Part shown: positions 37,822 to 50,512 of the stretch, in pieces
How the letters are laid out: the number at the start of each line of letters is the position of its first letter
How positions within the stretch are numbered: position 1 is the first letter of the stretch
Source: Psychrobacter sp. 4Bb
GTDB taxonomy: Bacteria; Pseudomonadota; Gammaproteobacteria; Pseudomonadales; Moraxellaceae
DNA: 64,000 nt
NCBI RefSeq assembly: GCF_002836735.1
Contig: NZ_PJAS01000074.1
Coordinates: forward strand, 1 to 64,000
Direction of reading: 5' to 3'
Notes under the pieces: model-generated
Databases searched by the model: none
Seen by the model: only the letters and a program-made list of their open reading frames with translations
Told to the model about the DNA's origin: nothing
Position numbers and translations under genes: made by a program

Positions 37822-37865
37822 TAGCAATGTAGTAAAGCCTTTTATAATAAGGCACTTATAGTATA

Positions 37866-37899
37866 AAAAGCCCGTAACGATATTTCGTTACGGGCTTTT
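37866..37899 (+). terminator. rho-independent terminator of mnmG
   Basis: AAAAGCCCGTAACGA-TATT-TCGTTACGGGCTTTT: a perfect 15-bp stem with a tetraloop about 45 bases after the stop codon. Confidence 0.95.
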
Positions 37900-38060
37900 G
37901 TTTGTCAAAAAAACGATCGATTTTGAAAGAAAATCACATGTAACCTTGTCCTACTTGCTACTTTGTCTCTATACTAGGTCAGTAAATTTCCTTACTACTT
38001 GTTAATTTGTCTCGCTGATGTCCATTTATTCATGGGCTTGTCACCGAACTGAGTCTACTT

Positions 38061-39020
38061 ATGATTGATGCTATTGTTTTTGCTATTACCATTGTCTTAC
38101 CCAACCTTGCCTTAATGTGGTTGGGTTTTTTTATGCAACGACGTGGTGAAGCAAGCCAAACTTTTATCGATCAGGCATCAAGTTTTGTCTTTAATTATTG
38201 CTTGCCGTGTTTATTGTTTTTTAGCGTGGTCGATAGCGACGTCGATTATGGTAAGCAAATTACGCTTATCCTGGTTGGTATCTTGGTGACGTTTATATTA
38301 TTTATTGGCGCAGAGTTTTATGCCAAACGCTTCGTCAAGCGTCCTGAAGACCAAGGCGTGTTTGTACAAGGCGTATTCCGTAGCAACATGGCCATCATTG
38401 GCCTTGCAACCGTGGCCAACGCTTACGGCGCACAAGGATTAAGTATCGGTGCTGTCTATATGGGCGTGGTAACGATACTGTTTAATATCTTGGCGGTTAT
38501 TACCTTGAGTCGTGTATCCAAAAGTGTGGATGATACATGGATTAGTCGCGGTACGATGATTGTGAAAAAGTTGCTAACCAATCCTTTAATTTTGGCATTG
38601 GTTGGGGCATTCGTCTATAAAGCACTGCCATTACCGCCACTCACTGGTGTGATTCATACCACTGGTGATTTACTGGCAGCGGTGGCTCTGCCGTTAGCAC
38701 TGATCTGTGCAGGTGCTAGTATTAACCTAAAGTCTATGTTGCATCCTTCGGGCTTATCTATGCAGGCGAGTATTGGGCGAATTGTCATTGCACCATTGAT
38801 TGCGATCGCTGTTGGGCTCGGATTTGGACTATCAGGCGTGCATATGGGTGTGTTATTCTTGATGGTCGCATCGCCCACAGCTGCAGCCAGCTATGTCATG
38901 GCAAAAGCAATGGGTGGTAATGATGTATTGGCGGCTAATATTTTGGCATTTACCACTGTTGTCGGCATGTTTGGTATGGCGATTGGGGCAGCGACGTTAC
39001 GTGCCCTTGGATTAATGTAA
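38061..39020 (+). CDS. AEC family transporter
   Basis: A 319-residue membrane protein with about ten hydrophobic spans, of the auxin efflux carrier/AEC family. The N-terminal half contains ITIVLPNLALMWLGFFM and the conserved FNYCLPCLLFFSV; the C-terminal half has LPLALICAGASI and VASPTAAASYVMAKAMGGND, a typical AEC motif. Bacterial members move malate, malonate or other carboxylates; substrate unknown here. It lies between the mnmG terminator and a hairpin oriented for the opposite strand and appears monocistronic. Confidence 0.88.
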   Translation: MIDAIVFAITIVLPNLALMWLGFFMQRRGEASQTFIDQASSFVFNYCLPCLLFFSVVDSDVDYGKQITLILVGILVTFILFIGAEFYAKRFVKRPEDQGVFVQGVFRSNMAIIGLATVANAYGAQGLSIGAVYMGVVTILFNILAVITLSRVSKSVDDTWISRGTMIVKKLLTNPLILALVGAFVYKALPLPPLTGVIHTTGDLLAAVALPLALICAGASINLKSMLHPSGLSMQASIGRIVIAPLIAIAVGLGFGLSGVHMGVLFLMVASPTAAASYVMAKAMGGNDVLAANILAFTTVVGMFGMAIGAATLRALGLM

Positions 39021-39081
39021 TACAGATTTTATACTATCTTTAAATAAGTAAGTACTTTCGCCTTATCTAATTTTAACAGCA

Positions 39082-39119
39082 TTAAAAAAGCCCTCTTTTC
39101 AAATAAGAAAAGAGGGCTT
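39082..39119 (-). terminator. terminator of the small membrane protein gene
   Basis: AAGCCCTCTTTTC and GAAAAGAGGGCTT form a 13-bp stem; on the minus strand it is followed by a run of T. It lies just past the stop codon of the gene at 39131 and may also stop the AEC transcript. Confidence 0.85.
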
Positions 39120-39130
39120 CTGGTATTAAT

Positions 39131-39295
39131 CTAGCGTTCGCTATTACGCTTGTCTTCACGGCGCTGCTTGCGCTTTGGACTAGTACGATAGGTTAAATAA
39201 CCACCGATAGCCATAACTGCAAGAAAGGCGACGATATACATAAATATCGACGAGCCAATCATGAGCGATGCACCGATAATGGGAGTTGCTTCCAT
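39131..39295 (-). CDS. small single-span membrane protein
   Basis: 54 residues from ATG 39295, which has TGGAT about nine bases upstream; an earlier TTG/ATG pair at 39319-39322 would add eight or nine residues without a ribosome site. One hydrophobic segment (IIGASLMIGSSIFMYIVAFLAVMAIGGYL spans roughly residues 6-34) is followed by a very basic tail, KRKQRREDKRNSER, expected in the cytoplasm. No family recognised. A good terminator follows, supporting a real gene. Confidence 0.6.
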   Translation of the reverse strand: MEATPIIGASLMIGSSIFMYIVAFLAVMAIGGYLTYRTSPKRKQRREDKRNSER

Positions 39296-39343
39296 GTTAA
39301 AAATCCAGTTAAGGTTCATCAATAATTATGCAAGTGTCTCATT

Positions 39344-40345
39344 TCATTGTAAAGTAAATAAGTTTAGCTCCGGTGTAAGTTCAAGTGAACGGATACGGGC
39401 AGCTTGGTCATATATATTGGCCGTCACAATCAGCTCATCTGGCTGATAGGTTGCCAAAAACGCAGCGAGTCTTGGTTTGACCGTGTCGACAGAGCCAATG
39501 AATGATACTGACAATGCATTGTCTACCATCATTTTCTCTGCTTGACTCCAGATACTGTCCATATCGTGGGTAGGCTTAGGCATTTGACCTGTTTCGCCAC
39601 GACGCAGACGTACAAAACTCTGCTGTGCTGAAGTAAAATGATACTCGGCGGTCGCATCATCATCAGCCAGCAATAAGTTTGCAGCTAGCATCACATAAGG
39701 CTTATCTAGATAGACAGACGGTTTAAACTGTTCACGGTAAGCCTCAATTGCTTGCCCAAGCATTTGCGGGGCGAAGTGAGAGGCAAACACATAAGGTAGT
39801 CCTAAATGTGCAGCCAAAGTCGCACCAAATAGAGAAGAGCCTAATATCCAAATCGGTATGCCTGATTTTGCGCCAGGGAATGCCTGTACAGGGCTGCCAT
39901 CTGTATCATTACCTAAGAAATACATCAGCTCTTGCACATCTTGTGGAAAGCGTTCGGCATCTTTCATTTGTCGACGAAGTGCCTGAAACGTCGCACCATC
40001 AGTACCAGGTGCACGGCCTAGGCCTAGGTCCACACGGTCACCATATAATGCCTGCAAAGTACCAAACTGCTCAGCAATCACGAGAGGGGCATGGTTCGGT
40101 AGCATAACGCCGCCAGCACCAATACGGATACGGTCGGTTTTACTACCGATATGCGATAGTAGTACTGAGGTGGCTGCACTGGCGATGCCCGGCATATTAT
40201 GATGCTCTGCCATCCAGTAGCGGTTTAAGCCTGATTTTTCTGCTTGCTGCGCGGTTTCCACTGTTTGGGCGATGCCTTCAGCGATGGTTTTGCCTTGAGG
40301 TACAGGCGCAAGATCTAAAAAAGATAAAGGGATTTTATTACTCAT
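39344..40345 (-). CDS. LLM-class flavin-dependent oxidoreductase (YhbW-like)
   Basis: 333 residues from ATG 40345, with GGAA six bases before it; the frame extends to 40408 without support. It is a luciferase-like monooxygenase of the group containing E. coli YhbW: IPLSFLDLAPVPQG at the N-terminus, RYWMAEHHNMPGIASAA, GAGGVMLPNHAPLVIAEQFG, DLGLGRAPGTD and PIWILGSSLFGA. These use reduced flavin and oxygen; the natural substrate is not known. It stands alone between a small membrane protein gene and a 330-base gap. Confidence 0.9.
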   Translation of the reverse strand: MSNKIPLSFLDLAPVPQGKTIAEGIAQTVETAQQAEKSGLNRYWMAEHHNMPGIASAATSVLLSHIGSKTDRIRIGAGGVMLPNHAPLVIAEQFGTLQALYGDRVDLGLGRAPGTDGATFQALRRQMKDAERFPQDVQELMYFLGNDTDGSPVQAFPGAKSGIPIWILGSSLFGATLAAHLGLPYVFASHFAPQMLGQAIEAYREQFKPSVYLDKPYVMLAANLLLADDDATAEYHFTSAQQSFVRLRRGETGQMPKPTHDMDSIWSQAEKMMVDNALSVSFIGSVDTVKPRLAAFLATYQPDELIVTANIYDQAARIRSLELTPELNLFTLQ

Positions 40346-40676
40346 AAATGTTCCAGTAGTGTGTAAATTATTTTCTACTGATATGCTTATAGACAGTGGT
40401 AGTTTCAAGTGCCGCTAGTCACTGTTAATGAATCATAACAAAGTCAGTTGACTCTGTTTTTAATCTCGCTTAACAATTATTAAGGTGTATTTATAAAGGT
40501 TGTCGTTTGTCAAAATAAGCGATAAATAAACCATAAGTAAGGTAATAAAAGGATTTAGCAGCATTATACTATGGCATTAAAAAAAGCAGGCAACCTAAGT
40601 TACCTGCTTCTCTAATTATAAGATTATAATATAATGATAAATTAAATAATCGTTATCTTAAGAACCAAATGCAACA
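40346..40676. other. intergenic region with the gcd terminator
   Basis: No gene seen. It holds the promoter region of the LLM oxidoreductase gene and the gcd terminator at 40579-40610. Confidence 0.6.
40579..40610 (-). terminator. rho-independent terminator of the PQQ dehydrogenase gene
   Basis: On the minus strand AAGCAGGTAAC-TTAG-GTTGCCTGCTT is followed by a T run; it is about 65 bases past the stop codon. Confidence 0.9.
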
Positions 40677-43151
40677 TTATTTATCTTGGTCGCTAAGTTT
40701 GTAAGCTAAGACATAATCACCGATGGTTGTTCCAACTGAACCATGACCACCTGCGACCAATACGACCATTTGCTCACCTTTAGAGTTCAAGTAAGTCATT
40801 GGCGTGGCTTGACCACCTGCTGGAATACGGACATTCCATAGCACGTCGCCATTTTTTAAGTCATAAGCTCGGAAGTTGTTTTCTGTCGCCGCTGACAAGA
40901 ATGCGACGCCGCCTTTAGTGATGATAGGTCCACCGATACCAGGTACGCCCAGTTCCAGTTTGATAGGAATAGGAGACAAGTCTTGTACCGTACCATTTTT
41001 GCGTTGATAAGCGATATCACCTGTGGCTAGGTCAGCACCAGCGATTGTGCCCCATGGTGGCTGCTGACAAGGTACGCCTAATGGTGACAAGAAGGGCCCC
41101 AATTCTACTGCATAATCTGCACCTTCATTGGCATTGACGCCTTGCTCGCCTTTATTGGTTTCTGCATCGCCCAACGTGTCTCTAGGAATGAGTTTTGAGG
41201 TAAATGCCAAGTAAGTCGGCATACCAAACATCACGCCATTCTCAGGATCGACAGCGATACCACCCCAGTTAAAGGTACCAAAGTTACCAGGATAGACTAA
41301 GCTACCATTGGTTGATGGCGGGGTGTAGCGACCATCATAGTTAAGCTTATTAAACTCAATACGGCACATCATTTGATCAACAAGACTGGCACCCCACATG
41401 TCTTTTTCAGTCAGTGGTTCAGGCTCAAAGCTCAAGCCAGAATAAGGCTGAGTTGGCGCTGCGTGCTCTCCCGCTATGAGATAGCCTTGCGGTGCAGGAC
41501 GCTCCTTAATAGGTACAATAGGCTCACCTGTCGCACGATTCAAGACGTATACATCGCCTTGTTTGGTTGGTACAACCAGCGCGGGCTGTACACCGTCGGC
41601 CGTATCTAGATCAAGTAAGGTCGGTTGAGCAGGTGTATCCATGTCCCAAAGGTCATGATGGACAAACTGCTGAACCCAGCGTGCTTCACCAGTTTCGATA
41701 TCTAGAGCGACAACAGACGTTGCATACTTTTCTTCAGCGGCATTTCGGTAGTTTCCTAGCTGATCCGGTGTGCGGTTGCCCATAGGGAAGTACGCTAATC
41801 CAAGCTCTTCATCGGCAGTAGCGACTGACCATGAATTTGGTGAGCTGGTCTTGTAAGTTTGAGTTGGATCATTGACATCAAAAGGCGCTGTATTATCAGG
41901 ATCACCTGAGTCCCAGTTCCAAAGAAGCTCACCGGTATTGACATCATACGCACGGATTACACCAGAAGGCGAGTTGACATCATAGTTGTCATTGACAGCA
42001 CCAGCTACGATAATGGTATCACCGGCGATGACTGGTGGTGACGTAGAATAATAGTAACCTGCTTGATTGAACGGCATGTTATGCATCAAGTCTAATGCAC
42101 CATCATCACCAAAGTCTTGGCAGCGTTGCCCAGTATTTGGATCGAGTGCATATAGTTTCGCATCAGACGTTGGGATAAATATCTTGGCATCACATTGCTT
42201 AGATGCGTTTTCAAAGGTATTACCAGCAATTTTTTGTACTTGCACAGGACTGGTTGCTTGACCAGCATAATAAGATACGCCGCGACAGGTTTGGTGCTGG
42301 CGTTGTAAGTTTTCCTCTACTTGAGGATCAAACTTCCATAGCGTCTCACCAGAGTCGGCATCTAGCGCTAGTACCCAGTTGTGAGGGGTACATAAGTATA
42401 AACCGTTGCCAATCTTTAATGGTGTTGCCTGATAAGTGGTCTCACCGACATCGTTAGGACCTTTGACATCACCTGTTTGGATTTGCCATGCCAGTTCTAA
42501 ATCTTTGACGTTATCGGTATTGATTTTATCTAGAGGTGAGTAGCGCTGACCATAATCAGTACGACCATACGCGCTCCATTCGCCATCTGGCGTTTGCTGA
42601 CCATTTGATAACGGGTCACCAAGGTTGGCTGAGGTCTCACCTGAGCTGACGTTTTGCTCGTCATCATTTGCAGCAGTCAAGTTAAGCTCACCGAGTTTGT
42701 CAGTGGCATTATTAGCTAGACTACCAAAAGAGAGTAGTGCACCTACGATTACGCTTACGAGCAGTCCCCAATAATACAGAGGGCTTTTCTTAACGTTGTT
42801 TATAGTTGGTGTGCTATTTGAAGCTACTTGAGTTTTAGGCCCACGCATTTTGTTGGATACCCATGGCAATAGCATGAGCAAACCAAATATAAGCGGGAAG
42901 CCAACTCGAGGTGCTAGCGCCCACCAATAGAACCCAGATTCCCAAAGTGCCCAAGCCATGGTCGCTACGATAAATAGCGCATATAACCCGTAAGCACTCC
43001 AGTGTTTTTTGAACAATAAAAAAGCTGTCGTTAGTATAATGACGCCAGCAATGAGGTAGTAAGGACTACCGCCTAAGGACAATAAATAAGCGCCGCCAAT
43101 GAGTAGAGGGGCGGCAAAAATTGCCATAATGATCGCTACGAATTTTTCCAT
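40677..43151 (-). CDS. gcd: membrane-bound PQQ-dependent dehydrogenase (glucose/quinate/shikimate family)
   Basis: 824 residues from ATG 43151 (AGGTG upstream); a longer frame opens at 43181. About five hydrophobic segments in the first 150 residues anchor the protein, as in E. coli Gcd (796 residues). The periplasmic eight-bladed PQQ propeller follows, with GEWSAYGRTDYGQRYSPL, TCRGVSYY, DVNTGELLWNWDSG, the catalytic-Asp region HHDLWDMDTPAQPTLLDL and GHGSVGTTIGDYVLAY. It oxidises an aldose or cyclic polyol and passes electrons to ubiquinone. The family includes quinate/shikimate dehydrogenases, and the substrate is not certain. No pqq biosynthesis gene is in the window. It lies downstream of a LysR-type gene on the same strand. 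Confidence 0.9.
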   Translation of the reverse strand: MEKFVAIIMAIFAAPLLIGGAYLLSLGGSPYYLIAGVIILTTAFLLFKKHWSAYGLYALFIVATMAWALWESGFYWWALAPRVGFPLIFGLLMLLPWVSNKMRGPKTQVASNSTPTINNVKKSPLYYWGLLVSVIVGALLSFGSLANNATDKLGELNLTAANDDEQNVSSGETSANLGDPLSNGQQTPDGEWSAYGRTDYGQRYSPLDKINTDNVKDLELAWQIQTGDVKGPNDVGETTYQATPLKIGNGLYLCTPHNWVLALDADSGETLWKFDPQVEENLQRQHQTCRGVSYYAGQATSPVQVQKIAGNTFENASKQCDAKIFIPTSDAKLYALDPNTGQRCQDFGDDGALDLMHNMPFNQAGYYYSTSPPVIAGDTIIVAGAVNDNYDVNSPSGVIRAYDVNTGELLWNWDSGDPDNTAPFDVNDPTQTYKTSSPNSWSVATADEELGLAYFPMGNRTPDQLGNYRNAAEEKYATSVVALDIETGEARWVQQFVHHDLWDMDTPAQPTLLDLDTADGVQPALVVPTKQGDVYVLNRATGEPIVPIKERPAPQGYLIAGEHAAPTQPYSGLSFEPEPLTEKDMWGASLVDQMMCRIEFNKLNYDGRYTPPSTNGSLVYPGNFGTFNWGGIAVDPENGVMFGMPTYLAFTSKLIPRDTLGDAETNKGEQGVNANEGADYAVELGPFLSPLGVPCQQPPWGTIAGADLATGDIAYQRKNGTVQDLSPIPIKLELGVPGIGGPIITKGGVAFLSAATENNFRAYDLKNGDVLWNVRIPAGGQATPMTYLNSKGEQMVVLVAGGHGSVGTTIGDYVLAYKLSDQDK

Positions 43152-43355
43152 GAGCGGTATCACCTGTTTACAAAAGAGCAAGTTAATATGTATTGATATT
43201 TAGTCGCAAATCAATTTCATTCGACCAAATATCAATACAAGTGTGAATAATATATAAAAGAAACATTGAATAACGTTCTAGAATCTATTTTATCATCCAT
43301 AGCTCAGTCTGGTAAGGGTGAGCAAGTCTGAGATACTTTATTTAACAAATGCTCA

Positions 43356-44285
43356 TTAATTTGCAAATTGCTTTTGGCATAGCTCCATGAACGCACGTCC
43401 ATATTGACGGATTTCTGCGTCATCACGTACCGCCATCCAACTGGTAAAGCGACCAAAATGATCGACGGGGATGGCCGTTAGGTTTTGATAATGGCTTGGC
43501 TCAAATGCCATTTCTGCGATGATACCAATACCTAGGCCTAGACCGACATAGGTGCTGATCACATCGGCATCGAGCGCCGCTAATACGATATCTGGCTCCA
43601 GTCCTGCTTCATCAAACGTCTTGTCAATCGCGCCGCGTCCTGTAAAACCACCGTGATAGGTCACAATCGGATAGCTGGCAAGTGTGGGCAGGTCAATAGA
43701 CTCTTGGCTAGCCAGTTCGTGATCACTTGGTACGATAACGCGATGCGTCCAGTCATAGTAACGGTAGCATCTAAGATAATTATTATGCAGCAAGGACTCA
43801 GTGGCAATACCGATATCGGCTTGACCACGGATGACCATCTGAGCGATGGTCTCAGGATCTGCCTGTTGTAAAATCAAATTTACTTTTGGGAAACGATCTT
43901 TGAATTCTTTAACCACTTGCGGCAGTACATAACGCGCTTGAGTGTGGGTGGTGGCAATCGTCAACGTACCGATATTAGGATTATTAAAATCTAAACTGAG
44001 GTTTTCAATGGTACGAATTTCAGCAAAGATAGACTCGATATGCGGCATGAGCGCTGTGCCCATAGTGGTCAGTCCCGTCAGGCGTTTGCCTTGACGCACA
44101 AACACTTCCGTCTTTAACTGGTTTTCTAGTGCAGCAATATGCTTTGATAAGCTTGATTGACTGGTATGTAGCACGGTCGCCGCTTGGCTTAAGTTATAAC
44201 CGTTAATCACCGTATGCCATACTGTTTCTAGCTGTTTGAGCTGAATCTGCAAATGCCGTTGGTTGACCACTACGTCGATTGCCAT
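43356..44285 (-). CDS. LysR-family regulator, CysB-like
   Basis: A 309-residue LysR protein with an N-terminal winged helix (LSQAATVLHTSQSSLSKHIAALENQL, about residues 31-56). Its effector domain closely follows CysB/Cbl: LTIATTHTQARYVLPQVVKEF, ADIGIATESL, YPIVTYHGGFTGRGAIDKTF and ALDADVISTYVGLGLGIGIIAEMA. CysB activates sulfur assimilation with N-acetylserine as inducer. An AGGA lies eight bases before the ATG. Genes next door (gcd, katG) are not cysteine genes, so the targets are probably elsewhere and the name cysB is not assigned. It is somewhat shorter than CysB (324). Confidence 0.88.
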   Translation of the reverse strand: MAIDVVVNQRHLQIQLKQLETVWHTVINGYNLSQAATVLHTSQSSLSKHIAALENQLKTEVFVRQGKRLTGLTTMGTALMPHIESIFAEIRTIENLSLDFNNPNIGTLTIATTHTQARYVLPQVVKEFKDRFPKVNLILQQADPETIAQMVIRGQADIGIATESLLHNNYLRCYRYYDWTHRVIVPSDHELASQESIDLPTLASYPIVTYHGGFTGRGAIDKTFDEAGLEPDIVLAALDADVISTYVGLGLGIGIIAEMAFEPSHYQNLTAIPVDHFGRFTSWMAVRDDAEIRQYGRAFMELCQKQFAN

Positions 44286-44664
44286 AACTTAATCCTATTG
44301 TATAAATATACAAACCTCGTCTGTATATGAAAGTAAAAATGTCTGAACATACAGTAATAAAGTAGTGTAAAACAAAGCTATTATTCTTGTATATAATAAA
44401 TAGCTATCAATTTATGATAATTATGAATATAGAATTTGTATTTTGCAATGCTAAAAAATTATTTGTTCAGTAAATGTTGTTTAGTCAGTAAGCGTTGTTT
44501 ATCCAGAGAAGCCATTTGACCTAACAACTTATAAAGAGCGGTCACTATTAAGCATAAAAAACTAAGCATAAAAAAACAGCTACCTTCTAAAAGATAGCTG
44601 TTCGTTAGTTATAAAGTTATTTATTACTATTAATTAGTCGGTATTGACCAATTTCAAACTCAGC
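44286..44664. other. intergenic region between katG and the LysR gene
   Basis: AT-rich, no gene supported. Contains the katG terminator and a duplicated AAGCATAAAAAA sequence just before it. Confidence 0.6.
44571..44602 (-). terminator. rho-independent terminator of katG
   Basis: On the minus strand AACAGCTATCTT-TTAG-AAGGTAGCTGTT (one G-T pair) is followed by seven T-rich bases. It lies 63 bases after the stop codon. Confidence 0.9.
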
Positions 44665-47631
<2,967 letters not shown>

Positions 47632-49548
47632 ATGTCTGCTGTCAAATCTGTACCGCCCAATCAACCAATTGCCAAAAAGTCATGGGGCGAGGCTACAAAA
47701 GCTTATCTCGATCCTCGTGTCATTATTATGCTGTTTCTGGGGTTTTCAGCGGGTATACCTATTCTGCTGATTTTCTCAAGTCTGTCGCTATGGCTGAGAG
47801 AAGCAGGCATTGATCGTAGTGTCGTCACTATGTTCAGCTGGGCAGCACTGGGGTATTCGTTCAAGTTTATTTGGGCGCCATTGATTGATGCGCTCCCTGT
47901 GCCGTTTTTGACCAAGTGGCTAGGGCGTCGTCGTAGTTGGATGGTGGTATCACAGCTGCTTATCGTGCTGGCAATCTTTTTGATGGCAAGGGTAAATCCT
48001 GTTAGCGAAGATGTCTTGGTTTATATGGCAGGCGCGGCCGTGCTGCTTGGGTTCTCTTCTGCGACGCAAGATATCGTGATTGATGCGTACCGTATTGAGC
48101 TTGCACCGCCATCTATGCAGTCTATTCTGTCCTCTATCTATGTGTCAGGCTACCGTATCGGTATGATTGTCGCAGGGGCAGGCGCGTTATATTTGGCTGA
48201 TTATTTCGGCTCAAATGAGACATTTTATAGTTATGAAGCGTGGCGCAACACCTATTACATCATGGCAGGGGTTATGACGTTAGGGGTATTAACGACATTT
48301 GCCAGTTATGAGCCAACCGCTGAGACCCTGCAAAGTAAAAAGCAGAAGGGTAACTTAAAAGTATTCCTGATTTATTCAGCGTTACTACTTATCCCAGGTC
48401 TGCTGTTTGGTGTTATTTACCTAATTAATATTTTGATCAATACAATATTTGATAGCACAGTGGCCTTGATACCACTAATGGTAATGCCAGCGATTAAGTT
48501 TTACTTTTTAGCATTGGTCGCATGCGCACCATTGTTATTGCTGTACTTTATTATTAACCAACCAAAAATCATTAACAAAGCCCCGTTGGTTGCTGAAACT
48601 CGTGAAGATTACGTCAGACTGGTAGCGTTGTTTGTATTTTCAGTGATTGCCTTTATCGCTGCTTACATATTGATGGGGCAAGTCCTGCCAGAGTTCGAAG
48701 GCGCGTTTTCTAGTTTCTTTGTAGAAACCTTGCACTTATTAGTAAGCCTAGGCGCGGCGATGGCAGCAGGTTATGCACTGGTACAAGTAGGACTGGTGAA
48801 AAAAGAAGTGGCCATGGCAACATGGATCGAGCCTGTCTTAGACTTTTTCCGACGTTATGGCAAAAAAGCACTGCTACTATTAGCCTTGATTGGTCTATAC
48901 CGTATCTCGGATATCGTCGCAGGCGTGATCTCCAACGTTTTTTATCAAGACATGGGCTTTAGCAAAACTGATATCGCCAATGCCGTAAAACTGGTCGGTG
49001 TGATTATGGCAATTGCAGGTGGCTTCTTGGGCGGGATTTTGGCTCAGCGTTTCCGTATCATGCATGCCATGATGATTGGTGCGATTTTAGCGTGTGCGAC
49101 CAACCTGTTGTTTGTGGTATTGACATACAACCCAGGTAGCCTGCCGATCATGTATATGGCAGTGATATTTGATAACTTGGCTGCGGGCCTTGCGAGCGCT
49201 GTATTTATCGCTTTCTTATCAGCACTGACATCGATTCGCTTTACCGCGGTACAGTATGCGATTTTTTCCTCACTGATGACGCTAATACCCAAAGTAATGG
49301 GTGGTTATTCTGGTGCTATCGTCGATAATATGGGTTATCCGTTTTTCTTTATCTTTACCTTTGCTATCGGTATTCCAATTCTGGCACTGATTTACTTTGT
49401 CGATAGACATATTGTCATTGGTGATAACGATGATATTTATGGCGATGACAATAATGATAGTAGCGGCGGCAATGGGGTAGGTGACAAACTGAGCAAAACC
49501 AATCCTAACCTGACCGATACCAAAGAGCCACCACGCGCATCAGAGTAG
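47632..49548 (+). CDS. ampG: AmpG-like muropeptide MFS transporter
   Basis: A 638-residue MFS permease resembling AmpG, which brings anhydro-muropeptides released by cell wall turnover into the cytoplasm. The first segment contains IIMLFLGFSAGIPILLIFSS and LSLWLREAGID, then the characteristic FKFIWAPLIDALPVPFLTKWLGRRRSW, FSSATQDIVIDAYRIE and SGYRIGMIVAGAGAL; later YRISDIVAGVISNVFYQDMGFSK. It is larger than E. coli AmpG (491) because of extra spans and loops between the halves, as in the long Pseudomonas-type AmpG, and a polar Asp/Asn/Gly tail. prmC follows after 50 bases. Confidence 0.9.
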   Translation: MSAVKSVPPNQPIAKKSWGEATKAYLDPRVIIMLFLGFSAGIPILLIFSSLSLWLREAGIDRSVVTMFSWAALGYSFKFIWAPLIDALPVPFLTKWLGRRRSWMVVSQLLIVLAIFLMARVNPVSEDVLVYMAGAAVLLGFSSATQDIVIDAYRIELAPPSMQSILSSIYVSGYRIGMIVAGAGALYLADYFGSNETFYSYEAWRNTYYIMAGVMTLGVLTTFASYEPTAETLQSKKQKGNLKVFLIYSALLLIPGLLFGVIYLINILINTIFDSTVALIPLMVMPAIKFYFLALVACAPLLLLYFIINQPKIINKAPLVAETREDYVRLVALFVFSVIAFIAAYILMGQVLPEFEGAFSSFFVETLHLLVSLGAAMAAGYALVQVGLVKKEVAMATWIEPVLDFFRRYGKKALLLLALIGLYRISDIVAGVISNVFYQDMGFSKTDIANAVKLVGVIMAIAGGFLGGILAQRFRIMHAMMIGAILACATNLLFVVLTYNPGSLPIMYMAVIFDNLAAGLASAVFIAFLSALTSIRFTAVQYAIFSSLMTLIPKVMGGYSGAIVDNMGYPFFFIFTFAIGIPILALIYFVDRHIVIGDNDDIYGDDNNDSSGGNGVGDKLSKTNPNLTDTKEPPRASE

Positions 49549-49598
49549 GCTAAACAGTATTTTACCTTTATTCATTCACTGTTATTTAAGAGCTATCT

Positions 49599-50468
49599 AT
49601 GACCATATCGACCATTCGTCAAATCAAGCAGCAGATTCAACAACTGACGAATGGTGAGTCAAATAATCGGCTACCGTCGTTTTGGCTAACGGATTGGTTG
49701 TTGTATGTCATTGATAAGCCTGCGATAGCGTTGATGACGGATGAAGATTATCAGCTCACTGATAGTGAGGTCGCACGGTTCAATGACGGCGTGGTAAAAA
49801 TGCAGCAAGGCATACCGCTTGCGTACCTAACCGGACAGCAGGAGTTTTGGTCGCTTAACTTTAGAGTGAACGAGCATACTTTGATTCCTAGACCCGATAC
49901 CGAAGTACTGGTCGAGCAGGTATTAAACTGGATAAACGTTCAGCCAGTGCAACTCAATAATAAGCGATTGCTAGACTTAGGGACAGGGTCAGGTTGTATT
50001 GCGATCAGTCTTGCCCATGAACTTAAGAAAGCTAATTGGCAAGTCGTGGCGGTTGATTTATCACTAGAGGCGCTTAAAGTTGCTCAATACAATGCCATGA
50101 GCAATAATGTTGCCAATGTTGAGTTTGTTCAAAGCAGTTGGTATCAAGCGCTACCTACTAACGATGAGCATCAGTTTGATGTAATCGTGTCCAACCCACC
50201 ATATATCGACGAGGAAGACGAGCATTTGGTAGGTCTAACAGCTGAGCCGATTAGTGCGCTCAGTGCACCCAATCAGGGTTTGGCTGATATAGAGCATATC
50301 GTCCAGCAAGCAACGACCTATCTATGTATAGGTGGGTTATTGGCCATTGAACATGGTTATGATCAAGGTGATGCGGTTCGGCAGCTGTTTCTAGACAATG
50401 GGTTTGAATCAGTACATACCGTAAAAGACTACGGTGGTAATGATCGTGTCACGCTAGGACAAGTTTAA
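49599..50468 (+). CDS. prmC: peptide chain release factor N5-glutamine methyltransferase
   Basis: A 289-residue SAM methyltransferase that methylates the GGQ glutamine of release factors. The N-terminal helical domain (about 1-90) ends with IPLAYLTGQQEFWSLNF; then RPDTEVLVEQ, the SAM motif LLDLGTGSGCIAISLA, and the substrate motif VSNPPYIDEEDEHL. All are canonical, and the length fits. The usual partner prfA is not adjacent. It follows the AmpG-like gene by 50 bases and precedes the ThiF/MoeB-like gene by 44, so the three may be transcribed together. Confidence 0.96.
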   Translation: MTISTIRQIKQQIQQLTNGESNNRLPSFWLTDWLLYVIDKPAIALMTDEDYQLTDSEVARFNDGVVKMQQGIPLAYLTGQQEFWSLNFRVNEHTLIPRPDTEVLVEQVLNWINVQPVQLNNKRLLDLGTGSGCIAISLAHELKKANWQVVAVDLSLEALKVAQYNAMSNNVANVEFVQSSWYQALPTNDEHQFDVIVSNPPYIDEEDEHLVGLTAEPISALSAPNQGLADIEHIVQQATTYLCIGGLLAIEHGYDQGDAVRQLFLDNGFESVHTVKDYGGNDRVTLGQV

Positions 50469-50512
50469 TAGGTAGTTTTTTGGTAGTAGATTTCTTTGAT
50501 TATAGGTTGTAG

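Noticed and set aside
43296..43325. tRNA-like D-arm sequence (TAGCTCAGTCTGGTAAG)
   Set aside because: No acceptor stem, anticodon arm or T-arm (GTTCRA) can be found around it at the right spacing.
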